From Blasia pusilla (lineage: Eukaryota > Marchantiophyta > Marchantiopsida > Blasiales), in the NCBI GenBank assembly GCA_050084515.1, contig CM114274.1:31372001-31436000 (forward strand): a stretch of 64,000 nt of DNA. Direction: 5' to 3'. This document shows positions 35,202-46,133 of the stretch, one piece after another. The notes beneath the pieces were generated by a model. That model saw only the letters and a program-made list of their open reading frames with translations. It searched no databases and was not told the origin of the DNA. The position numbers and the translations under genes were made by a program. The number at the start of each line of letters is the position of its first letter. The stretch's first letter is position 1.

Positions 35202-38200
35202 GTGAAATCGTTCGTCATAGAGTATTCCTCAACAACAATCATAAGCGAGAAGCTAGATAAGCAGAATTACAATGTATGGAAGTTTCGCATGAAACAATTT
35301 CTCACGGATCAAGAACTATGGGAGATTGTCACAAGTGATGACGCCAAGCTAGAAGGTGACTCAACAGACTTGAATATTCGTGTCTGGAACAAACGCGCAA
35401 GGCAAGTAATCCACTATATTTCAATAACGATCAGTTCGCCAATGATAGGTCACATTCAAGATGTTGATACTCCAGAGGAGACCTAGGATGCGTTGGAAAA
35501 GCTGTTCCATATATCTACAAAGGCCCAAAAGCTTCAATTGAAATAAAAATTGAACGGAGTGAGGAAAGGATCGCAGAGCATCAATGATTATATTTTGAGT
35601 ATCAGACATATTGATGATTAGTTGAACAACCGGAGTGACAGTAGAAGATGATGATCTCATTTTATTCACTCTTCAAGGCCTTCCAAAGGATTACAAGTCC
35701 TTTGAGACCTCTATCTTTGTGAGACAGAAGTATCCAACCTTTCAAGAGTTAGTTCCTCTGTTAATTAATGAAGAGATGTATCTAGTAGGCAACGGTAGCT
35801 CGTCTAGTCTGCAAGAGAGTGCGTTATTTGCAGGTTATGGATCAAACAGAGGCAAGGGTCGTGGCAAAAACTTCCGTGGTTGTGGTGGATATCAAGCATA
35901 TGGAGGAAGAGGCACTCAATATAATGTCGCATAATTAACTACGAATCATTACCACACACAATCACAAGGTGGTGATGGTGGAAACCTTTGGGCTCGAGGT
36001 CAGCAGTAGAGGGTCCCTAGATCTTGCAATTTCTATGGGATAAAGGGTCACTATGCAAAGTTTTGCTTCAAGAAGAAGGCAGATATGAGAACAAGAGCCT
36101 TACATCAACAAAACTATGTGGAGCAACAACACCAAGAGCAGTACTAAGAACAACAACATTCACAAACGGAGCATCTCTTGGTCATGACTCATCATATGAG
36201 AGCAATGGTCAAGAAAGACTCGACAGCACATTGGTATATTGATTCTAGTGCATCAAATCACATGACCTCACAAGCTAAATGGTTCAGTAGTTTGGAGCCG
36301 TTGAAAGATCTTGCAATTGTGCTCATAGGAGATGACATTCAACATCATATCACGCATACCGGTAAAGTTCCAATAGCATCAGATGGTCTTTGTGCTCTTG
36401 GAAATATTCTCTATGTTTCTACCATTGCAAGAAACTTGATCTTTGTAAAATAAATAGTAGAACACGGTTATCAAGTGAAGTTTAACTTAGATGGTTGTTT
36501 CATTGAAACAATGGATGACCAGACTATGATAGCCAAAGGAACTAGATCTAGCACAATGTTCAAATTAGATGTTTCTATGCCAGAGATTCAAACAGCAATG
36601 TATGGTCAAACCGGCCAACAAGTCATAGATCTAAATGTGTGGCATAAAAGAATTGGACATATGAATCTTCAAAGATTACAGAGTCTTTAATCATCTAATA
36701 TAGTAATAGGACTCCCTAAATTAGCGAGTCCTGCTACGTTAGAGGTATGTAATGCTTTCCAATTTGCAAAATAAGCTAGATTTCCTTTTCCAAAGCAAGG
36801 TAGAAGAGCATCTAGAATATTGGAGTTGATCCATAGTGATGTGTGGACAACATCACAACATAGTCTCAATGGTTGCTAATACTTTGTTTCATTTATTAAT
36901 GACTTCTCTAGGTATATATGGGTATACTTTCTAAAAGCCAAGTCACAAGTATTCTCAATGTTCCAAACATTCAGAGTTCGAGTAAAGAAGCAGACTAGAG
37001 AACACATTGTGAAATTGCGATGTGATGGAGGAGGAGAGTATCTTTCAATAGATTTTGATGACTATTTATGTCAGAATGACATCCAACGACAAGTGACTTG
37101 CCGTTACATTCCACAACAAAATGGAATGGTTGAGAGGAAGAATCGACATATTGCTGAAGCGGCACGAGTTATGCTGAATGAGAAGAACATGCCTAAGGTC
37201 TATTGGGCAGAGGTTGTAGCAAGTGAAGTCGTCTTAATCAACCAAACTCCAACAGCATGAGTTCATGATAAAACTCCATTCGAAGTCTTCATAGGAAGTA
37301 AACCTGATTTTTCCTTCTTGAAAGTATTTGGCTGTATTTTTTATCTCATGTTCCTTCTAAGAGACGTCAGAAATTAGACCCAAAGTCTGAAAGATGTATC
37401 TTCATTGGCTATGCTGATGGAACTAAAGGATATAAGTGCTACATTCCATCCTCTAGGCAGCTTATTATTAGTTGGGATGTTGTCTTGATAAGCTAAAGTC
37501 ATGGTATGCTCCATCTGAGCCTATTCCATCTCTAAACTCATTTTTTGAAGGGGAGAATATGACTGTAAACCAACAGACATTGTCTTCAACTTCCCCAAGT
37601 ACTAATGCAAGATTAGGAGAGGTCCTAGATTCATCAGTTAAATTTGTGAGTCCATCGAAGGGAAGAGTACGTATTCAGTTTGTTGATACTAGTTAGAGCT
37701 CAAGTTAGGTGTTAGAGGCATCTATCTTTGAACAACAACTTTGTAGATCAAGTAGAGTTACACATCCAGTTCATAGATTCATAAATAAAAGTTTCCTTGC
37801 GACACATCATGCATATATGATGATTACCTTTCAAGAACAAGAGCCGAGTTATTTTTGAAGAAGCTGCAAGTAAATTCGAATGGATTGAAGCTATGGAGGA
37901 AGAGCTTGTTGCATTAAGACATCAATAGACATAGAAGTTGGTTGATATACCTTCCAGTAAAGAAGCTATTGGTTGCAAATGGGTTTACAAAATCAAACGC
38001 AATCAAAATGGTACAATTAACAGATAGAAAGCAAGATTGGTGGCTAAGGGCTATGCACAACAATATGGTATCGATTATGAGGAAACATTTAGCCTTGTTG
38101 CAAAGATGGCGATTATGAGAACAGCGGTTATAGTTGCAGTAAGTAAGCAGTAGAGATTACATCACATGGACGTCAAGAATGCCTTCTTGAATGGAGATCT

Positions 38201-39398
38201 ATTCGAGGAGATATATATGACTCAACCACTTGGATACGAGCATCCCAAGTTTCCATTTTGCGTATGCAGGTTGAAGAAAGCTCTATACGAGCTCAAACAA
38301 GCTCAAAGAGTTTGGTATGGCAAGATTAAATACGTCCTACAAGAGTTGGGTTTTAGGGTATGTGATTCTGACTTCTCATTATATGTCTTGAGAGGACAAG
38401 ATCATACGGTTCTCATTGTGTTGTATGTTGACGATCTCATAATTACTGGAAATACTGAAGAAATGGTACAACAAGTCAAGCTTAAGTTACAAGCAGAATT
38501 TGATATGAAGGACTTGGGAGAACTCAAGTTCTTCCTTGGTATTGAATTTATCAAGGTTGGAGAAAGCATGTGGTTACTACAACGACAATATGCTCTTCAT
38601 ATGCTTTCAAAATGTGATATGACGGCTTGTAAGCCAATCTCTACACTATTGGACCAAAGCATGAACCTAAGAGTGGATGAAGGAGAGCTACTTGTAGATT
38701 CTAATATGTACATGCGCATGGTTGGAAGTTTAATCTATCTAACTATAACCAGACCAGATTTGAGCTATGTTGTTGGCCTAGTGAGCCAATTTATGCAAGC
38801 ACCTCGAAAATCTTACCTTGATGTTTTGAGGAGGATTATGCGGTATGTGAAATTCTCTATTCAATTCGGGCTTCAATTTGAACCTTCTCCAAGTTTTCAA
38901 TTACAGGGATTCACAGATACTGATTGGGCAAGAAGTGTGTCTGATCGACATTCCATATCTGGTTATTCACTTACTTTGGGAAGCGCAGCTATAAGTTGGG
39001 CTTCAAAAAAGCAACCTACAGTTGCTTTATCTTCAACAGAGGCTGAGTACAGAGGAGCAACCAATGCAACATGTGAGGGGGTGTGGCTTCATCAATTACT
39101 TGTTTAGATTGATGTTAGTAACTTAGGACCTAGTATAATATATGTAGAGAATATAAGTAGCATCAAACTTGCTAATAACCCTCTGTTTCATGCTCGTACA
39201 AAGCATGTTGAGGTGCACTATCATCTAATCAGAGATAAAGTACTTGCAAGAGAAATAGATCTTGTGTATATAGGTACAGATCAGAAAATTGCTGACATCT
39301 TTACAAAGACATTGTCGAGAGATAAGTTTGAGATGTTTAGAAATAATTTAGGCATTAGAGATATCAATATGAGCTTAAGGGGGAGTATTGAAGATTGA
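35202..39398 (+). pseudogene. Copia gag-pol with stops and frameshifts
   Basis: Gag starts near 35202 (LDKQNYNVWKFRMKQFL, DQELWEIV) and ends in a zinc knuckle near 36020 where the second Cys is Tyr (C-NFY-GIKGHYAKFC). Protease: WYIDSSASNHMT near 36235, with D-S-G changed to D-S-S. Pre-integrase: VWHKRIGHMNLQRL. Integrase: LIHSDVWT, CDGGGEYLS and QQNGMVERKNR, so all three acidic residues are kept. RT: MDVKNAFLNGDLFEEIYMTQ and YVDDLIITGN (38166-39107). RNase H: GFTDTDWARS, ALSSTEAEYRGA. Tail: IADIFTKTLSRDKFE. At least ten stops interrupt it, several at TGG or CAA/CAG codons (for example before RLHHMDVKNAF). Confidence 0.92.
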
Positions 39399-39680
39399 GT
39401 TACAATCAAGCTCATGAGACACCTAAACTGTTACATTTGGTACTCACACGAAGTAGGGAAGCTTAATCAGTTAAGCACGATTATTCTAACTAGGGTTAGT
39501 TAATCATAGTTAGTCTTACTCGAGACTAAGGTTAGGGTTAGGGTTCTTGTACATACCCTATATAATTTAGAAGGGGACCAGCCTCCACTCATTCTCTCAT
39601 TGCAAATTTTGTTCTCCATGGTGGATAATGTGTGTGAGAGCCGTTTTCCACCAGTTTTGCTTGTTTAGCAGTTTTCCACA
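39386..39680 (+). repeat. 3' LTR of copia, with right TSD at 39681-39685
   Basis: Begins TATTGAAGATTGAG right after the polypurine tract and ends GTTTTCCACA. It is followed by TTATC, identical to the bases before the left LTR. Confidence 0.95.
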
Positions 39681-39685
39681 TTATC

Positions 39686-40210
39686 TTGACGGGTCTGGTT
39701 GGCGGACTCCAAAACCGTAACCCTAGCAGTTGCCTCCTCTTGAAATCGACCATTTCGGAAAGAGAGGGCCAAAGGGGTCCTATAGAAAGCTTGCACGAAA
39801 AGAATGAGGCCCGCAATGGAGCCTCTTGCGTCCCTCAACTCTATGAAGGTAGTTGCATGTGACATTGAGTTGAAGGGGTTCTCCACATGCACTTGGAGGA
39901 CCACCCACTCATGATGTACATAGAGACAAGCCCTCACACCCAAGACTATTTTCTCACAACTGGCCAACATGGAAACTCCAAACTGATGCGAAATCATGTG
40001 CGATTGATAAGCCTCACGGAATTGCAAAGCGATTGTGCAACTCACCAACCGCAAGAGCACCTCACGTATGGCTATCGAACGAATATCTCCACCCTCCTTT
40101 GACATCTCCAAAATTCGCCCCACCCCCAATACTTGGGCCACTACGGTTGGCATCGCATTGCACCCTAGACGAATCCGACCCATTGGAGTCATCGGCTGAC
40201 CTTGTAGACG
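39686..40210 (-). mobile_element. LINE remnant, 5' part of RT
   Basis: Minus-strand frame reads SIAIREVLLRLVSCTIALQF, ISHQFGVSMLASCEKIVLGV, then LQVHVENPFNSMSHATTF and ESANQTRQDN at the insertion point. It matches the RT of the LINE at 54035-54862 block for block. The RT motif A Asp is His here, so the enzyme was dead or died since. Sequence beyond 40210 no longer resembles the LINE. Confidence 0.8.
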
Positions 40211-40279
40211 ATAGAAGTTTCATGATACACATACGTTTACTTGCTGTGGGTGAGATGGAGCAAAACAACCACTCATGAG

Positions 40280-43200
40280 CTCTTGACCGACAAGATAATC
40301 GATTAGGGGAGGATCACCGATCCATGGACACGATATAGGATAGAATCACAACATGGATTTCATTCCATGGTTTTGTCTTTGGAGGGACATAGGATAATGG
40401 AGGGAGTGTCAAAGATTGTTGTATGGGAATATGGTTTAGTGGGGTTTGGAAAAAGGCTGGCTGCTTTGAGATATTTTATAAGAACTCTCACAATAGTCTT
40501 GTCATCATCTTAACTCACAAACTCAAAAGTAGATATTGGGACATTGCAATAATATGAAGTAATTTTCTATCTATGATCATATTTTTAAATAAATGGAGAT
40601 TTGAATTTAACACCCTAAACTCATTGGACAGATTTTTCAATGTTGGTATACCTATTTCCCTATTTGGAAATTTTCTTGAATAGACATTTGGATGATGGTG
40701 TTTCTAAAGTATGACATGCTCTATCGATCATGCAAACCATCAAATGGAATGAGACTATTTGTTTGTATAAAAAATCCATCCTTTTATGTGGAGAGGGTTT
40801 TTTAAGATGATGTCGGAAACTCATTATCATCGTATGTGCTTAGCATTCATTTGACGCGTTAAGTTGGTTCTTGCTTCCTTCCCTTCCTAGAATGTTGTTA
40901 TCTTTCTTTATCCTCTTTTGAGGTTGTTTTTATGATAAAGTGGATTCTATAGTTGGAATCTATGTTATTCCTAAGATGAGTGTTCATGTTTTAGGATTTG
41001 CATTATGGATGGAAGATTTCTGCATAAGCATTGCAGAATTATCTGTTTGCCCCTATTACTTACATCATCATATGATCCCTCAACTTATGCTTGGGATAGT
41101 AACCCTCTCAATTCCATCCTCTTCATTTCTAACTAATTTTCTCCCCTCAACTATAAAGATATAACCCTATCAATAATTGAGGGAAGTGATTTAAGTCAAT
41201 TTCGGAATCTCCGATTTTTTGACCAAATCAAAATATACACATAAAAATCCCATATGGGTCCATAAGTGACAACATGTAAGATAAAGATTTGGTAAATTAT
41301 AATTAAATTCATGAAGTTTACCGGAAGTAATGCATAAGATTTTAATGCATGTGATGCTTTGCTACAAAAAGTAGGAAAATTGTGAATGGATTGGATTAGG
41401 GTGGAAATTGAAGAGGTAGATGTAAACCATAATCCATGAACTTACAATGAATCACACACAATCTCTCCCTCTCTCTCTCTCAACTTTGAACTCCCCACAG
41501 AATATTTTTGGGAGTTCAAAATATAAATCTATAATCCTCCTACAAGCTCCTTCGGAGTTAAAAAAAAACTCATAGTAAGAGTGCTCTCTCTTTTTCAAGG
41601 AGGGATGATCCACACTCCTTGTAGAAGAGTTGGCTTTGATAACATTGTAACACTATAGTATGACAATATAAGAACCTTATTTTGAGAAGTAAGAGTGATC
41701 CTAAGGCCTTTCTCCCCTCTTTATATACTCATGATTGATCCCTTCCTCTTACATCAAGGATGAATGATATTGAGTCTATCTCATCTCTTCTTCCTTGATT
41801 ATGAAATTACTTTTCTTATGTATTTGTTGTGTGTCCTCCTATCCATATGCCCCACCTATGTGTGACACATACCCCATAGTAAAATTTGGTTTATCTCATC
41901 TTCATATCATCCTCCACATTCAATCTTTATCTTTATGCGAGCCCTAATCCTTTCATTCTTTAGCTATTACTAAGAATTACTCTTTACTAAGTCCCAACTT
42001 ACTACACATTTCATTAGTGATTTGTGCACATAGATCATCTTTCTAACCCTAACCCTTTATAATGAATGAAGAATAAAGTTGCACGGAAGCAAACATGCTG
42101 TATCGCCCCTCGCACTGGGGTTTTTCTTAGAGCCGAGGTCGCCAGTACACTAGCGAGGTGCTTGGGCGCACGGCATAGGAAGGCACTGGCAAAAGAGTGT
42201 GGACAAGCGTGGGGTGGGAAGGTGTCGAGGGTGAGGTGGGGAAGAGTGTGGGGACAAGAGAGGTGCGTGGGTGGACGAGGGGGAGCACGGGGTAGGTTGT
42301 AAGGACAAGGTGTGGCACGGGGACGAGTGGGCAAGCGTACGGAAAGTGGGCAGATACAAGTGCAAGACACGTGAAACATTTCCCGCATCAACATGCTCAT
42401 CCATGGGATTGATATAAGTCTATTGACATGGAATTATTCCAGATGCAACCTTGGTGAAGAGAACCCTCCCATATCGAGAAGTTAATTATGCTCTTACTAG
42501 GTAATTCACCAAAAATGCTATATTCCTCCAAATAGCCCAAATTGGCTCGAAACTAGGGAGACTTGCACTCTAAGGTTTCCGACCTTCTCGACATATCAAT
42601 TTCTCTAGGTAGGGCAAGAAGCTACTCTCTATTCTTAAGTAAATGATGAAAGAAAATTGAAAATTTCAATTTGGCAATGAGGGAAAATTTAACCATAGTT
42701 TTAAATTTTAAATGTAAAATTGGGTGAAAGATGAAGATGAGGAATAAGAGAATGGTAAGGATTTTTCTTTCAAAATAATAAGAGTGGCTTTCTTTAATAA
42801 ACTGGAAAGCATGCATTGGGAAAGAAAGGCAATTTTTTTTTCCAAAATCGAGAACGGAGAAAACATGATTCTTTTTATAGTGGAGGATAAGGAAGTCTTT
42901 TTTTCCCCAAGTGTGGATTTTTCATGTAATGTTTTCAGAAATTAAAAAATTCACATGGAAGTTTTTATATTATTGAGCTTTTCCAATTGAAAGAAATTTA
43001 TTTATTGTCAAATTTTCATTATAAAAAAATTCAGCTAAAATATCCAAACTAGAAAATTTTCAAATCATATTTCTATGGATGAAAATATTTCATAAGAAAA
43101 AATCAACGAGAAATTTTTATTATTTAAAGTGAATCTTTTTATTCTTGTATTTCCATCCCTTTTTTTTATCATGGAAAAGAATATGAATTTCTTAAACTAA

Positions 43201-44100
43201 AACACTTCCTTAATTAATAATATATATATAGATGGCCTTAAATGCTAATATAGAAACTTTCTTGCATATGAGTCACTGAAAGAATGAGCATTCCCATGGG
43301 CTCGTTACGACCTAACTTAGTCCCTCATATATTGCGGTATGCGGCATTGGTTGGGCATAAGAATATTTTTCGTGCAATGCTCACAAAACGGGCCAATGGA
43401 TGTGGGCTAATATTTGTGTCCACTATACTTAATTGGTACCATTTTAAACATAATTAGATTTGACAGAAATACTTCCAGGGTGTTATCTTGTCCCAAATTT
43501 GGTTGAGGCATACGTTCTACATCCTCTATTTAGTTGACTCTTTATTATAGTTTGCGTTTGCTGTTTCCCTGGGTTAGGTCTCTTTTAAGTGGGGTTAAGT
43601 TTTGAACCTAATTGCCATATTTTACCAAGGTTTGTAAGTTTGGTTGAACATATGTATACTGGAATAGGTATTGTGTATTAAATTGTACACTGAACTTAAC
43701 CTTTTATTCCGATAGTTAAACACTACCAAATTGAGTTCATTCCTCTCATTTTGTATGGATAATTCATTTTAATGTGTTTTTATATTTATGTACCAGTATG
43801 CACGGTTGCCAAGTTTTCCTTTTAATTTAATTTCTTTTAAATGGCATCTATTAATAATAGAAGAGTCTTAAGATGAGGTGTGTCAACAATAGAAATACCT
43901 TAAAAGGAAAAGTGTCAACATCCTCTTTTACGAACAATAGAAATGCCTGAAAAGAAAAATGTCCTAATAGAAACACCTAATAGACTTCCTCTTACCCAAT
44001 CTTTTTTAATTATATATATAAATTAAGTTCATAAAGTATGTAAGTCCCGCTGGATTTCATTTTTTAATTTCGAGTATCTTGTAGCTTTCCTAAATAGGCA
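40280..44100. other. AT-rich intergenic region without assigned gene
   Basis: Mostly AT-rich sequence. Short frames (40940-41164, 42622-42816) have no domain. 42080-42380 is a GC-rich, G-rich stretch giving Pro/Thr-rich or Gly-rich frames on both strands, typical of low-complexity sequence. A CT microsatellite lies near 41461-41482. 42600-44060 is very AT-rich with poly-A and poly-T runs. Confidence 0.45.
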
Positions 44101-44129
44101 GCACAGTGGAATTCGACACTCGCACTTGA

Positions 44130-44248
44130 ACGTGGCTTAGTAATAGAAATCCAAGTTAATCAAACTAATCTGTCCCCACCCCACCCTTTTGGCGCCTTCA
44201 GGATGAACGCCAAACGGGACTCTCGTAACAGGTGTGAGAATGCCACGT
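44130..44248 (+). promoter_or_regulatory. Two ABRE-like ACGTGGC elements upstream of ALDH
   Basis: ACGTGGC occurs at 44130-44136 and, inverted, as GCCACGT at 44242-44248. They are about 380 and 265 bp before the ALDH start codon. This core is bound by bZIP factors in abscisic-acid and stress responses, and plant ALDH genes are often stress-induced. With two copies in about 120 bp a role is plausible but unproven. A possible short upstream frame begins at 44203. Confidence 0.35.
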
Positions 44249-44507
44249 ACTACCAACCCAGTCACGAGGCCCCCATCGTCTCCCGGCTACCGCCAGTCGC
44301 GGGGGCCGCTGTCCTCGTGTATTGGCCGCGGGTCGCCAGCCAGCTTATCCGTCCCGTGGGCCGATTTAGGACGAAGGGTGATCTGGGAAGGACTCGATCG
44401 GAAGAACTATCTGAGGGACGAGTGAACAAGCCGTTCAAGCTGTGTGTGTTTCGAGAGTTCCGCACTTGGGTGGTGGATCGATTGCCGTGCGTGAGGTGAG
44501 GAGAGAT

Positions 44508-46133
44508 ATGGCTATGAGAAAGGTTTTGGGGTGGAATTCCGGATTGCTGGTTCGATTGGCAGCGGCGAATCGGTGGGCATCGCCGTCGAGCGGGGTTCAT
44601 GGGGTGAGTCGGAGAGGACTCAGCGCCGCCGCGACCGCAGAGAGGGAGCTGGAGACTCCTCTCGAGCCGCCGGTGAGTGTGAAGCTCACCAAGCTGCTGA
44701 TCGATGGCGAGTTCGTGGACGCCTTGTCGGGGAAGACCTTTCCCACGGTGGATCCTCGCACGCGGGAGGTGATCGCTCATGTGGCGGAGGGCGACGGTGC
44801 AGATGTGGATGTCGCGGTGAAGGCGGCCAGGAAGGCTTTCGACGAAGGGCCATGGCCGAAAATGTCCGCATACGAAAGGGCAAAAATTCTGTATCGGTAT
44901 GCTGATCTTCTCGAGCAGGCCAACGACGAGCTAGCCGCGTTGGACGCCCTCGACAGCGGGAAGCCGTACGATCAAGCACGTTACGGGGAGGTGCCCTCTG
45001 TGGTGCGAAATTTCCGGTACTTCGCAGGGTGGGCCGATAAGATTCATGGCCGAACAATTCCTGCGGATGGTGCTCATTTCGCATACACCCTCCATGAGCC
45101 TATAGGTGTATGTGGACAGATTATTCCATGGAATTTTCCGTTGGTCATGTTTGCATGGAAAGTGGCTCCCGCTCTGGCTTGTGGAAACACGATAGTGCTC
45201 AAGACGGCAGAGCAGACGCCTCTCTCAGCGTTGCTCGCAGGGAAGTTGGCTTTGGAGGCAGGCATACCTCCCGGAGTGTTGAACATCGTCTCGGGATATG
45301 GGGAAACCGCAGGTGCTGCCATCTCGCACCATATGGATGTCGATAAAGTTGCTTTCACCGGTTCCACTGAAGTGGGCAAGAAGATCATGGTGGCTGCTGC
45401 GCAGAGCAACCTGAAGAAGGTTACCCTGGAGCTCGGAGGAAAGTCCCCATTCATCGTCTGCGACGACGCGGATGTGGATCAGGCCGTGGAACTCTCCCAC
45501 TTTGCACTGTTTTTCAACCAAGGTCAATGTTGCTGCGCAGGGTCCCGTACTTTCGTGCATGAGAAGATCTACGACGAGTATGTGGAAAAGGCCAAAGAGC
45601 GGGCGCTGAAGCGTGTGGTAGGTGATCCCTTCAGGAGTGGGATTGAGCAGGGGCCCCAGGTGGATGAGGTCCAGTTCGAGAAAGTGCTGGGATACATCAA
45701 GCATGGGGAAGATCAGGGTGCTAGGTTGATCACTGGTGGATCACGGCTGGGGACGAAAGGGTACTACATCAAGCCCACCATCTTCGCCGATGTGGAAGAC
45801 AACATGACCATCGCGAAGGAAGAGATTTTCGGGCCAGTGCAGGCAATCACCAAGTTCAAGACAATTGAAGAGTCCATCAAGCGTGCAAACAGGACGGAAT
45901 ACGGGTTGGCTGCGGGTATCTTCACCCAGAACATCGATAAGGCCAATACCATTTCCCGGGCGCTGAGAGCAGGTAGCGTGTGGGTGAACTGCTATGACGT
46001 CTTCGACGCCACCATTCCCTTCGGAGGGTACAAACAGAGCGGAATTGGCAGGGAGAAGGGTATCTACGCACTCGATAATTACACTCAAGTGAAGGCTGTT
46101 GTGACACCCTTGACCAATCCCGCATGGCTGTGA
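44508..46133 (+). CDS. ALDH2B: Mitochondrial aldehyde dehydrogenase, family 2
   Basis: 541 residues, intact, without introns. It oxidises aldehydes such as acetaldehyde to acids using NAD+. Residues 1-40 are Arg/Ala/Ser-rich without acidic residues ([20 protein letters not shown], then [10 protein letters not shown]), a typical mitochondrial presequence. The catalytic domain shows IPWNFP and [14 protein letters not shown] (cofactor site), [10 protein letters not shown], the general base in ELGGKSP, and the nucleophile in [12 protein letters not shown]. Later blocks are EEIFGPV and [15 protein letters not shown] chose ATG 44508 because it gives the family's usual length; an in-frame ATG at 44442 would add 22 residues. 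Flowering-plant ALDH2B genes have many introns, so the intronless form hints at a retrocopy or intron loss. Codon use is GC-rich compared with the surrounding AT-rich DNA. Confidence 0.96.
   Translation: MAMRKVLGWNSGLLVRLAAANRWASPSSGVHGVSRRGLSAAATAERELETPLEPPVSVKLTKLLIDGEFVDALSGKTFPTVDPRTREVIAHVAEGDGADVDVAVKAARKAFDEGPWPKMSAYERAKILYRYADLLEQANDELAALDALDSGKPYDQARYGEVPSVVRNFRYFAGWADKIHGRTIPADGAHFAYTLHEPIGVCGQIIPWNFPLVMFAWKVAPALACGNTIVLKTAEQTPLSALLAGKLALEAGIPPGVLNIVSGYGETAGAAISHHMDVDKVAFTGSTEVGKKIMVAAAQSNLKKVTLELGGKSPFIVCDDADVDQAVELSHFALFFNQGQCCCAGSRTFVHEKIYDEYVEKAKERALKRVVGDPFRSGIEQGPQVDEVQFEKVLGYIKHGEDQGARLITGGSRLGTKGYYIKPTIFADVEDNMTIAKEEIFGPVQAITKFKTIEESIKRANRTEYGLAAGIFTQNIDKANTISRALRAGSVWVNCYDVFDATIPFGGYKQSGIGREKGIYALDNYTQVKAVVTPLTNPAWL

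Larger units (their letters stand above)
34404..39680 (+). mobile_element. Full-length but decayed Ty1/copia retrotransposon, 5277 bp
   Basis: Two LTRs (294 and 295 bp) bound a gag-PR-INT-RT-RNase H region in copia order. The primer-binding site TGATATCAGAGC (34698-34709) is one change from the usual initiator-Met tRNA site. The polypurine tract AAGGGGGAG sits at 39377-39385. TTATC flanks both ends. It is inserted in the RT of an opposite-strand LINE, whose reading resumes cleanly on the other side. The LTRs differ at roughly 17-20 positions by eye, mostly transitions, so the insertion is not recent. A solo LTR of the same family lies at 25220-25544. Confidence 0.95.

Noticed and set aside
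34404-39680. TTAGGG doublets as interstitial telomere repeats
   Set aside because: They occur at the same place in both LTRs and in the solo LTR family, so they are part of the LTR; only two units.
42035-42404. Frames of 60-120 codons on both strands
   Set aside because: Low-complexity G-rich sequence giving Pro/Thr-rich or Gly-rich products; no domain.
44203-44499. 98-codon plus-strand frame before the ALDH
   Set aside because: No domain, overlaps the likely ALDH leader, and GC-rich leaders give such frames easily; at most an upstream ORF.
45225-45704. Long minus-strand frames inside the ALDH gene
   Set aside because: Antisense shadows of a GC-rich conserved coding sequence; no domain of their own.
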